A stretch of 63,668 nucleotides of DNA from CAZTQN01 sp964615765. Its GTDB lineage: Bacteria > Planctomycetota > Phycisphaerae > Phycisphaerales > UBA1924. The stretch covers positions 1 through 63,668 of the forward strand of contig CAZTQN010000024.1 of assembly GCA_964615765.1 (NCBI GenBank). The letters run 5' to 3'. The translations under genes were made by a program, and so were the position numbers. The notes under the pieces are model-generated. The model worked only from the letters and a program-made list of their open reading frames with translations. It ran no database searches and was not told the origin of the DNA. This document shows, one piece after another, positions 44,238-52,117 of the stretch. Position 1 is the first letter of the stretch. Each line of letters starts with the position of its first letter.

Positions 44238-46853
44238 ATGCACACCACCCACACCGCCCTCCTCCGCGGCACTAACCCGCGTTTGCCCGAACCGCTGCGT
44301 CCCCTCGCGGACCTGGCGTACAACTTTCACTGGTCCTTCTGCCCGCTGGCCGACGGCGTGTTCCGGGCCGTTGACGGGGCCCTGTTCGATCTTCTCGGAC
44401 GCAACCCCGTCCGCCTGCTGATCGACGTCCCGCTCAGCCGCCTCGAGGAACTCGCGCGCGACCCGCGCTTCCTCGAACGCCTTCACAAGGCCCACGCCAA
44501 GCTCGCCGCCCACATGGCTGATTCCGGCTGGTTCGCCCGGCACGGGCCCGGGCTCGAAGCCGCCGGCGGGACGCCCTTCCTCGCCGCCTACTTCTGCGCC
44601 GAGTTCGGCATCCACGAGTCCTTCCAGATCTACTCCGGCGGGCTGGGTCTGCTCGCGGGCGATCACCTCAAGAGCGCCGCGGAGCTCGGGCTCCCGCTCG
44701 TCGGCGTCGGGCTCTTGTACCGCAACGGGTACTTCCACCAGAAACTCGACGAACGCGGCGTGCAAGTCGAGCAGTTCCCCCCGCTCGACCCCGTCCGCCA
44801 ACCCGTCACGCGCGTGATGAACCTCGAGACGGGTCGCCAGATCACCGTCGCCGTGCAGCTCCCGGGGCGCGACGTGCAGTGCGCCGTGTGGCGGGCCGAC
44901 GTCGGCAAGGTCCGCCTGTACCTGCTCGACACCAACATCGCCGAGAACTCCGCCGAGGACCGCGAGATCACCGCGAACCTGTACCTGGGCGACCAGAACC
45001 GGCGCATCCAGCAGGAGATCGTCCTCGGGATCGGCGGCGTGCGTGCGCTCGACGCCGTCGGCGAGAAGGCCACCGTCTTCCACATGAACGAGGGGCACGC
45101 CGCGTTCCTCGCGCTCGAGCGCATCCGGCAGATCCGGGCCCGCACGGGCGCGACGTTCGATCAGTCGCGCGAAGCCGCCGCCCCGGCCCACCTGTTCACG
45201 ACGCACACGCCCGTGCCCGCCGGCATCGACCACTTCAACATCGGGCTGGTGCAGCACTACTTCGCCGGGTATCACGACCAGCTCGGGCTCGACATGGAGG
45301 GCTTCATGGCCCTCGGGCGCGAACGCGTCGAGAACAAGCAGGAAGCCTTCTCGATGGCGATCCTCGCCATCCGCTGCTCCAAGTTCTGCAACGGCGTGAG
45401 CAAGCTGCACGGCGAGGTCTCGCGGCGCATGTGGCGGTCCATCTGGCCCGAGACGCCCATCGACGACGTCCCCATCGGGCACGTCACCAACGGCATCCAC
45501 ACCAACTCCTGGGTCGCGCCCAACATGGCCGCCCTGTTCGATACCCACCTCAGCACCGCCTGGCGCTCGCGCCCGCAGGACGACGCGGCGTGGGAAGGCA
45601 TCGATCGCGTGCCCGACGCCGAGCTCTGGTCCGCCCGCGCCGAGGCCCGGCGCGCCTTCATCGGCGCGTGCAAGCGCTACTCCGACCGCGGCATGACCGC
45701 CGGCATCAACTGCCAGCTCTCGCCCGACGCCCTCACCATCGGCTTCGCCCGGCGCTTCGCCGGCTACAAGCGCGGCACGCTGCTGCTCCGCGACATCGAA
45801 CGCCTCAAGCGCCTGCTCGCCGGCAACGGCGATCGCCCGGTGCAGCTGGTCATCTCCGGCAAGTCGCACCCGGGCGACGGCTGGGGCAAAAACCTCATCC
45901 GCGAGGTCGTCGCCTTCGCACGCTCGTCCGCCGCCCAGGGGCGCGTGCTGTTCATCGAGGATTACGGCATCGACGTCGCCCGCGACATGGTGCAGGGGTG
46001 CGACGTCTGGCTCAACACGCCGATCCGCGGGCTGGAAGCCTCGGGCACGTCAGGCATGAAGGCCGCGCTCAACGGCGTGCTGCACGCCTCGATCCTCGAC
46101 GGGTGGTGGGACGAGGGATATCAGCCCGACGCGGGCTACAAGATCGCCGACTCGGGCATCTACCCCTCCGACGCGCCCAACGAGCAGCGCGAGAGCTTCG
46201 AGGCCGACGCGCTGTACGCCCTCATCGAGCGCGAACTGGTGCCGGACTTCTACACGCGTGACCGCGCCGGCGTGCCGCAGGCCTGGGCGGCCCGCATGCG
46301 CCGCTGCATCCGCGTCATGTCCCCGTTCTTCTCCACGCACCGGATGGTCAGCGAGTACGCCGAGAAGTACTACTTCCCCGCGCACCGGGCCTCCGCCCGC
46401 CTGGCGGGGCCGGACATCGAAGAGGCCCGCGGGCTGGCGGATCAGGTCGACCGGTACCGCCGATTCTGGAGCCAGATCCGCGTCAAGCGCGTCGAGTGCA
46501 CGCCGGGCGAGGCGGGCGGGCTCGCGGTGTCCGCGGTGGTGCGACTGGGCGTGCTGCGCCCGGACGAACTGATCGTGCAGGCCTGCCACGGCGCGATCGA
46601 TGATGACAACGAACTCGCCCGGGCGCGGACCGTGGCACTCACGCCCGCCGCCCCGCTCGCCGGGGGCGACGGCGCGTACGAGTTCACCGGGCGCATCGCG
46701 CTCAGCGACGACGCGCTGTCAGAAGCCGGCCCGCGCGGCTATGGCGTGGTCATCCGCGTGCTGCCCGGCGATGACCGCCTGGTCACGCCGTTCGTCCCCG
46801 GGCTCATCGCCCGGTCCGAGCCCGTGACGGCGCGGGCCGGCGCGACGGTGTAA
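44238..46853 (+). CDS. glgP: Alpha-glucan phosphorylase, GT35 (short bacterial type)
   Basis: An 871-residue glycogen/maltodextrin phosphorylase that releases glucose 1-phosphate from alpha-1,4-glucans with pyridoxal phosphate. The N-terminus (RPLADLAYNFHWSF), FCAEFGIHESFQIYSGGLG, FHMNEGHAAFL and the cofactor lysine Lys608 in GTSGMKAALNG are characteristic of the TIGR02094-type subfamily. A C-terminal extension of about 120 residues forms a beta-rich region (VKRVECTPG...). The ATG at 44238 gives the normal N-terminus. Its 3' end overlaps the end of pepP on the other strand by 50 bases. A GT3 glycogen synthase lies 5.3 kb downstream. Confidence 0.94.
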   Translation: MHTTHTALLRGTNPRLPEPLRPLADLAYNFHWSFCPLADGVFRAVDGALFDLLGRNPVRLLIDVPLSRLEELARDPRFLERLHKAHAKLAAHMADSGWFARHGPGLEAAGGTPFLAAYFCAEFGIHESFQIYSGGLGLLAGDHLKSAAELGLPLVGVGLLYRNGYFHQKLDERGVQVEQFPPLDPVRQPVTRVMNLETGRQITVAVQLPGRDVQCAVWRADVGKVRLYLLDTNIAENSAEDREITANLYLGDQNRRIQQEIVLGIGGVRALDAVGEKATVFHMNEGHAAFLALERIRQIRARTGATFDQSREAAAPAHLFTTHTPVPAGIDHFNIGLVQHYFAGYHDQLGLDMEGFMALGRERVENKQEAFSMAILAIRCSKFCNGVSKLHGEVSRRMWRSIWPETPIDDVPIGHVTNGIHTNSWVAPNMAALFDTHLSTAWRSRPQDDAAWEGIDRVPDAELWSARAEARRAFIGACKRYSDRGMTAGINCQLSPDALTIGFARRFAGYKRGTLLLRDIERLKRLLAGNGDRPVQLVISGKSHPGDGWGKNLIREVVAFARSSAAQGRVLFIEDYGIDVARDMVQGCDVWLNTPIRGLEASGTSGMKAALNGVLHASILDGWWDEGYQPDAGYKIADSGIYPSDAPNEQRESFEADALYALIERELVPDFYTRDRAGVPQAWAARMRRCIRVMSPFFSTHRMVSEYAEKYYFPAHRASARLAGPDIEEARGLADQVDRYRRFWSQIRVKRVECTPGEAGGLAVSAVVRLGVLRPDELIVQACHGAIDDDNELARARTVALTPAAPLAGGDGAYEFTGRIALSDDALSEAGPRGYGVVIRVLPGDDRLVTPFVPGLIARSEPVTARAGATV

Positions 46854-48141
46854 CCGCCGCCGATCCGCCGGCCTTCCCGCTCCGAGCGCCGCCCGCCATC
46901 GCCTTCTCGATGGCGTCGATGCTCTTCGGGATCGCCTCGGTCAGGTTCTTCGGGCCCGAACGCGTGACGAGGATGTCGTCCTCGATGCGGATGCCGATCT
47001 TGCGGTCCGGCAGGTACACGCCGGGCTCGATGGTCACGACCATGCCGGGCTTCAGCGGCCCGTCGGGCGTGGAGTCGTGCACGTCCAGGCCCAGCTGGTG
47101 CCCGATGCCGTGGATGTAGAAGTCCTCCAGCCCCGCCTCGCGGAGCACCTCGCGGGCGGCGCGATCGAGCTGGTAGATGTACGCGCCCGGCTTGGCGGCG
47201 CGGATCGCCGCGGCTTGGGCCCGCAGCACGACGTCGTACAGCTCCGCCTGCTCACGCGTGAACGTGCCCGACACCGGCACCGTCCGCGTCACGTCGCAGC
47301 AGTAGCCGTGGAACCGCGCGCCGGAGTCGATCAGCAGCAGCTCGCCCTCGCGGCAGACGGCGGCGTTCTCCTTGTAGTGCAGCAGCGTCGCGTTCAGGCC
47401 CGTCCCGCAGATCGGGTCGTACGCGTGCCCGTCGGCCCCGGCGTCGATGTACGACGACAGCAGCGTGCGGGCCACCGTGCTCTCCAGCGCGCCGGGGCGC
47501 AGGTCGCGCAGCACCGCGGCGTACCCGGCCGCCGTCGCGTCCGCGGCGGACTTCATCAGCGCCAGTTCCGCCGCGCTCTTCACGCTCCGGTGCGCCGCCA
47601 GCAGCGTCGATCGATCCTCCACGCTCACGCCGACGGTCCGCTCCTGGATCTTGCGGTACACGCTCAGATCCGGCGTAACCGATCCGGTGTAGCTGGCAAA
47701 CTCGTGCAGGCACGCCAGGCGCCGGCAGCGCCGGGCCGCGGTGCTGAGGTGCGTCGGCAGATGCGTCGTGCGCATCACCGTCTCAAAGCCGGTCGCGGCC
47801 CGAAGACCGGCGCTAATCGTCTCGCGATACCGCTCCCACCGGTCGAGTTCGGGGTCGACGGGTCGCAGGAACAGCACGACGCGCCGCGTCGGGTCGTCGG
47901 CGGACGGGTTGAACAAGACCGCCGCGCCGGACTCGGTGGTGATGCCGGTCAGATAGGCGAAGTGCTGCTCGCCGGCAAAGCCGCCGTGACCCGCGCTCTC
48001 GCCAGCGAACAGCACGGCGGCCGCCCCGTCGAGTTCCTTGAGCACGCGTTCGCGCCGGGCGCGATACTCCTCGGCGGGCACGCCGGGGCGAAGAAGCGTG
48101 GGCATTTCACGTTGAACCGATGCGGCATCGCGCTTGAGCAT
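46804..48141 (-). CDS. pepP: Xaa-Pro aminopeptidase, M24 family
   Basis: A 445-residue metalloaminopeptidase that removes an N-terminal residue preceding proline. The N-terminal AMP_N domain (PAEEYRARRERVLKEL...FAYLTGI) is followed by the pita-bread catalytic domain. The five metal ligands are visible: Asp in LLIDSGA, Asp in CCDVTRT, His in GIGHQLG, Glu in TIEPGVY and Glu in RIEDDI. The start is uncertain between ATG 48141 and ATG 48105. The C-terminal 30 residues are basic and Ser/Ala-rich, and are encoded opposite the glgP end. It is the last gene of a run with tilS and a receiver-like gene. Confidence 0.93.
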   Translation of the reverse strand: MLKRDAASVQREMPTLLRPGVPAEEYRARRERVLKELDGAAAVLFAGESAGHGGFAGEQHFAYLTGITTESGAAVLFNPSADDPTRRVVLFLRPVDPELDRWERYRETISAGLRAATGFETVMRTTHLPTHLSTAARRCRRLACLHEFASYTGSVTPDLSVYRKIQERTVGVSVEDRSTLLAAHRSVKSAAELALMKSAADATAAGYAAVLRDLRPGALESTVARTLLSSYIDAGADGHAYDPICGTGLNATLLHYKENAAVCREGELLLIDSGARFHGYCCDVTRTVPVSGTFTREQAELYDVVLRAQAAAIRAAKPGAYIYQLDRAAREVLREAGLEDFYIHGIGHQLGLDVHDSTPDGPLKPGMVVTIEPGVYLPDRKIGIRIEDDILVTRSGPKNLTEAIPKSIDAIEKAMAGGARSGKAGGSAAVTPSRRPAPSRARTGR

Positions 48142-48172
48142 GCACCAGCATACCCAGCGCCCCGCGTCGTCT

Positions 48173-48601
48173 TCAGCCGGCCGCCCGGGCCGCGGTTGCC
48201 GCCGACGCGCCCGCACGCAGCCGCCGGGCCGACTCTTCGTTCCCGCACGTCGCCTTGCCGATGCCCGGCAGCGCGCCGGCCTGCTCCGCCTCGCGCTGCG
48301 CGTCGGGCAGGTTGGATACCAGCATCACCGCCGGCCGCCCAGCGCCCTTCCCGGCGACACGCCGGATCAGACCGATCCCCGAATCTTCGGCGAACTCCCC
48401 GTCGAGCACGCGGTTGATCAGCAGCACGTCCGCCGACGCGATCGCCGACGCGAGCGCGTCGTCGTCGTTGGCACGCACCACCTCGGCGCCCTGCACGGCC
48501 CGCTCGATCACGCCCTTGAGCATGTACGAGTCCGGCACGCAGTGCCCGACCAGCACCACCCGCACGGGAGCGAACCCACGATGTTGATCGCCCTGTTGCA
48601 T
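48173..48601 (-). CDS. Receiver-like protein lacking the phosphoacceptor
   Basis: A 142-residue protein with the strand pattern of a CheY-like receiver: VRVVLVGHCVPDSYMLKGVI, VVRAND, ADVLLINRVLDGEF and AVMLVSNLP. The acidic pair is absent and the phosphoacceptor position is Asn63 (LLINR), so ordinary phosphorylation is not expected. The C-terminus is Ala/Arg-rich. The ATG at 48601 lies 10 bases after the tilS stop with AGGA upstream, and pepP follows 31 bases downstream, so the three look co-transcribed. It may be a phosphorylation-independent adaptor. Confidence 0.7.
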   Translation of the reverse strand: MQQGDQHRGFAPVRVVLVGHCVPDSYMLKGVIERAVQGAEVVRANDDDALASAIASADVLLINRVLDGEFAEDSGIGLIRRVAGKGAGRPAVMLVSNLPDAQREAEQAGALPGIGKATCGNEESARRLRAGASAATAARAAG

Positions 48602-48610
48602 CGCTTGTTC

Positions 48611-49747
48611 CTACGCCCGCCGCTCGCCCCGTGTGCGGGCCGAAAACCCGACCTCCCCACCCACCAACCGGTCACCGCGGACAACCCCGCCTCGGACAGT
48701 TACCCGCAGGCGACCAAGATCGAACGTCCGTGCCTCGCTGTGGAGATCCCGCACGGCGTCGACCACGCCCGAAATCGTTTGGGCCGACACTCGATCGATG
48801 CCGGCGGCGCCGATCACGTCACGGTACGCACGCCGCACGACCGCCCCGATGACAACCTCCGGCTCCCGCGCCAACCGCGAGCGCACCACCACCGACCCCT
48901 CGCGACCGAGCACCGTGCGAGCGCGGCGTTCGATCGCCTCCGCCGCCGAGCGTTGCAAAGCCGCGGCCCGCGCCGCCGCCGCCGGCGCGCTCGGGCGCAA
49001 GGCCCGCAGCGCCGGGATGACCCCATGCCGAAGAGCCGCACGCAAGCGGGTGGTATCCGCGTTGGTCGCGTCGATCGCCCACGTCTCGCCCGCCGCGCGA
49101 CAGATCGCTTCGCTCTCCGCCCGCGTGATCGCCGCGAGCGGGTGCAGCATGGGCCGGACGACCATCACCCGCGGCGTGCCCGCGAGCCCGCGCTTCGCCG
49201 CGATGCCACCCATGCCGCGCACCCCCGCGCCGCGCACGAGCGCCATCAGCACCGTCTCAAGCTGATCGTCGGCGTGATGCCCGGTGGCGATGAACGGCGC
49301 GTCGTGCTCCCGCGCGATGCGGGCCAGCTCGGCGTACCGCAGCCGCCGCGCGATGGCCTCGTGATTGCCGCGCCCCACGCGGCGCACGGCGGCGACGCCC
49401 TCGATCACCGGCACGCCCAGCCGCCGCCCCAACTCGCGCACACGGTCCCGATCGGCGTGGGCCGCGCTCGCCGGGCGCAGGTCGTGCACCACATGGGCCA
49501 GCACGACCGGTACCTTCCCGCGGACCAGCGCGAGCGCCAGCGCCACCGAATCCGCCCCGCCGGAACACGCCACCACCGTCCTTGGCAACCGCGCCCCGCC
49601 CGCGCGCGAACCCGTCAACACGCGAAACGCCCGGAGAATCCGCCGCTCGGCGTCCGACCGCGGCGTAGGGCGCGTGCGGACGGCGCCGGAACCGACACCC
49701 CCCCCACTGCTTGGGGATCGACCCGGGCTTTTTCGGGACTTGTCCAC
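48611..49747 (-). CDS. tilS: tRNA(Ile)-lysidine synthase TilS
   Basis: TilS converts the wobble cytidine of tRNA-Ile(CAU) to lysidine so that it reads AUA. The PP-loop VVACSGGADSVALALAL, then HVVHDLRP, IEGVAAVRRVGRGNHEAIAR and FIATGHHADDQLETVLMALVRG are typical, as are the later MLHPL and the NADTTRLR segment (family: D.(S/T)N....R..R..). From the GTG at 49747 the protein has 378 residues with an extra 45-residue polar leader; an ATG at 49804 is the alternative. No other start lies closer to the PP-loop. It is divergent from the DUF6115-like gene. Confidence 0.9.
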   Translation of the reverse strand: MDKSRKSPGRSPSSGGGVGSGAVRTRPTPRSDAERRILRAFRVLTGSRAGGARLPRTVVACSGGADSVALALALVRGKVPVVLAHVVHDLRPASAAHADRDRVRELGRRLGVPVIEGVAAVRRVGRGNHEAIARRLRYAELARIAREHDAPFIATGHHADDQLETVLMALVRGAGVRGMGGIAAKRGLAGTPRVMVVRPMLHPLAAITRAESEAICRAAGETWAIDATNADTTRLRAALRHGVIPALRALRPSAPAAAARAAALQRSAAEAIERRARTVLGREGSVVVRSRLAREPEVVIGAVVRRAYRDVIGAAGIDRVSAQTISGVVDAVRDLHSEARTFDLGRLRVTVRGGVVRGDRLVGGEVGFSARTRGERRA

Positions 49748-49830
49748 TGCTAATGGTATCGCCGCCGGGGGCGGATCCGTGATACACTGGGCCCGGCTGA
49801 CCATCGTGTCCGCCGTGGAGAGCCCGCACC

Positions 49831-50802
49831 TTGGACGACGCCGGGACCCTTCTGCACGCCGCACTCGCGCAGGCGGCCGCCGCGCCGACGGTCGCCGGCT
49901 GGAAGCAGACCGCCGCGGTCATCATGGTCAGTATCGGCGTCGTGCTCCTGATCCTGTCCGGCGTGTCGATGTGGCGGAAGCGGTTCCGCGACCCCTTGGC
50001 GAAGGCCCGGGCGGCGGCGGACGTTGCGCCGGTGCTCGCCGCGGCGGGCGCGCCGATCACGGTGCCCGCGTCGGCGCCGGTCGCCAGCGCCGGAGCCGCC
50101 GAGCCCGCACCCGCCGCGCTGCTGGAAGCTCAGCAACTGCTCGAATTGATGAACCGGGCGGAGGACATGGTGTCGCGGCTGACGGGGGAACTGGACCGTC
50201 GTGCCGAGACCGCCCGCGCGGCGACCGCGCAGGCCGAGTCGGTCATCGCCAAGGCCGAAGCCGCCATCGCCCGCCTGGAAGCGGCGGCGACCACCGCCGA
50301 GCGTCGCCTTGCCGAAGCCGCGGCGATGCCGACGATCCCCGTCGCGTCCGTCGCCCCCATGATGATGCCCCCGCCGGCGGCCGAGCCCAAGCACGAGCCC
50401 CGGCCCGAGCTCAAGCCCGACCCGGTGCTGATGCCGGTCGAGCCGGCCCGTTCGACCCCGAACCGGCTGACGCCGGTGGTGACGATCTCGCCAGCGATGA
50501 TGCCGGCCGCCGTGACAAGTGTGACGAGTGTGACCAACGTGGCGAGTGTCGCGACGATGGCCCCGCCGCCGCGAGCTGTGACGCCGATCGCGGCCCCCGC
50601 CGCGGCGCCCCGCCCCGCCGCGGCCCGCGGGTTCTCGCCCGCGGTCGCGCCCGTCATCGCCGAGCCGGAAGTCAGCGAGGTCGACCCGCTGACGGCGGAG
50701 ATCTATCGCCTCGCCGATCAGGGCCTGTCGCACATCGAGGTCGCGCGGCGATTGAATCAGCACGTCGGCAAAGTGGAACTCATTCTCGCGCTGCGGCCGT
50801 GA
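49831..50802 (+). CDS. Membrane-anchored protein with SwrB/DUF6115-like C-terminus
   Basis: A 323-residue protein with one N-terminal transmembrane helix (TAAVIMVSIGVVLLILSGV), a coiled coil (about 95-165, rich in Ala, Glu and Arg), a long Pro/Ala-rich linker, and a C-terminal 35-residue helix-turn-helix-like unit, IYRLADQGLSHIEVARRLN then VGKVELILALR. That C-terminus is the DUF6115 type, known from SwrB-like proteins of flagellar export and from other membrane-anchored proteins. Translation seems to start at TTG (49831), with GGAGAG eight bases upstream. It is divergent from tilS and convergent with the agmatinase gene. Function unknown. Confidence 0.7.
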   Translation: MDDAGTLLHAALAQAAAAPTVAGWKQTAAVIMVSIGVVLLILSGVSMWRKRFRDPLAKARAAADVAPVLAAAGAPITVPASAPVASAGAAEPAPAALLEAQQLLELMNRAEDMVSRLTGELDRRAETARAATAQAESVIAKAEAAIARLEAAATTAERRLAEAAAMPTIPVASVAPMMMPPPAAEPKHEPRPELKPDPVLMPVEPARSTPNRLTPVVTISPAMMPAAVTSVTSVTNVASVATMAPPPRAVTPIAAPAAAPRPAAARGFSPAVAPVIAEPEVSEVDPLTAEIYRLADQGLSHIEVARRLNQHVGKVELILALRP

Positions 50803-50805
50803 GCC

Positions 50806-51810
50806 TTACGGCTTGCCCGACCGCGTTCTCGCGACGTTCAGGGCCGACAGGCACAGGATCTCGAACATCACGTGGGCCGCGAGCAGCGCGGTGATCCCGC
50901 CCGGGTCGCGATCGGGCAGGACCTCGACCACGTCCGCCCCGACGACGTTCACGCCCTTGAGCCCGCGCAGCAGGGCCAGCGCCTGCGCCGACGTAAACCC
51001 GCCGACGCTCGGCGTGCCCGTGCCCGGCGCGAACGCCGGATCGACGCAGTCGATATCAAACGTGATGTACACGGGCGTATCGCCCAGGGCCGCGCGGAAC
51101 GACTCGATCGTGCTCGACGCGCGCCGCCCCGTCTCGGTCTCGCGGGCCCACGCTTCGTAGGTGAGCAGCGTGACGCCCTGCGTCCGCGCGTACTCAAGAT
51201 CCGCCGCGGTGTTCAGCGGGCCCTTGACGCCCACCGAGAGCATGCGCTTGGGGTTGACGCACCCGGCCTCGATCGCGCGGCGGAAGACGGAAGCGTGCCC
51301 GAACTTCTCGCCCCACACCGCGTCGACCGTGTCGAGGTGGCTGTCGAAGTGCAGCAGCGCTAGCCCGCCGCCCGGGCGGCCCAGGCGCTCCCATGTCGCG
51401 CGCAGGTTGCCCAACGCCGCGGTGTGATCCCCGCCGACGGCCATCAGCCGCGTCACGCGCGGGTCGCCGAGGCCCAGCGCGAAGGCGCGCTGCGCCTCCG
51501 AGTTGGCCTCGGCGTCATACGGCGACACCGGCGCATCGCCCGCGTCCGCCAGGCTCAGCACCTCGCACACATTGACGTCGTGCTCGATCGAGTACGGCTT
51601 GAGATACTGCGACTCCAGCCGCACCGCCCGCGGGCCGAACCGCGCACCCGGGCGGTACGTCACGCCGGCGTCGAACGGCACGCCGTAGATGGCCCAGTCG
51701 ACCGGCGCGCTCGCGGGCGCGACATCGCTCAATCGCGGGTAGCGACCGAAGGTCGGGATCCCGGCGAACCGGGGCGAGACGCGGGCATCGGGCAGTTGAG
51801 TACGCGGCAT
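50806..51810 (-). CDS. Agmatinase/arginase-family ureohydrolase
   Basis: A 334-residue dimanganese ureohydrolase. The metal-binding motifs are GGDHTAALG, HFDSHLDTV (DSH in place of the usual DAH) and FDIDCVDPAFAPGTGTP. The last, together with YGVPFDAGVTYRPGARFGPRAVR, fits agmatinase (agmatine to putrescine and urea) better than arginase or formiminoglutamase, but the substrate cannot be fixed from sequence. The ATG at 51810 lies 85 bases downstream of a tRNA-Val gene on the same strand. No arginine decarboxylase gene is in the window. Confidence 0.88.
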   Translation of the reverse strand: MPRTQLPDARVSPRFAGIPTFGRYPRLSDVAPASAPVDWAIYGVPFDAGVTYRPGARFGPRAVRLESQYLKPYSIEHDVNVCEVLSLADAGDAPVSPYDAEANSEAQRAFALGLGDPRVTRLMAVGGDHTAALGNLRATWERLGRPGGGLALLHFDSHLDTVDAVWGEKFGHASVFRRAIEAGCVNPKRMLSVGVKGPLNTAADLEYARTQGVTLLTYEAWARETETGRRASSTIESFRAALGDTPVYITFDIDCVDPAFAPGTGTPSVGGFTSAQALALLRGLKGVNVVGADVVEVLPDRDPGGITALLAAHVMFEILCLSALNVARTRSGKP

Positions 51811-51895
51811 GTGGACCGAGCCGGCACGCGGGGGCGGGCGACCCGAATCAGTCCCCGGCAAGTTCACCGGTCCCGTTTGGGCCTGCACCGAGAAG

Positions 51896-51969
51896 TGGGC
51901 GATACTGGATTCGAACCAGTGACCTCATGCGTGTCATGCATGCGCGCTAGCCAACTGCGCCAATCGCCC
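51896..51969 (-). tRNA. tRNA-Val (anticodon GAC)
   Basis: A complete 74-base cloverleaf. The acceptor arm is GGGCGAT/ATCGCCC, the D stem GCGC/GCGC, the anticodon stem CATGC/GCATG with loop ATGACAC (anticodon GAC), and the T arm ACTGG-TTCGAAT-CCAGT. The discriminator is A and the CCA end is not encoded. GAC reads the valine codons GUC and GUU. It stands alone, 85 bases upstream of the agmatinase-family gene. Confidence 0.95.
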
Positions 51970-52117
51970 GGGTTGTCACCGCCGGCGGCGTGCCGCCCGC
52001 GGGTCCAACTGTATCGGGCATCCCCCCCGTTGTCATCACACGCCGGCGATTCGGGATCGCCCGAGTGTGCGGGGCCTCGGCGCGGGCTCGGGGGGGGCGG
52101 GGCGGTTGCCGGCCGGG

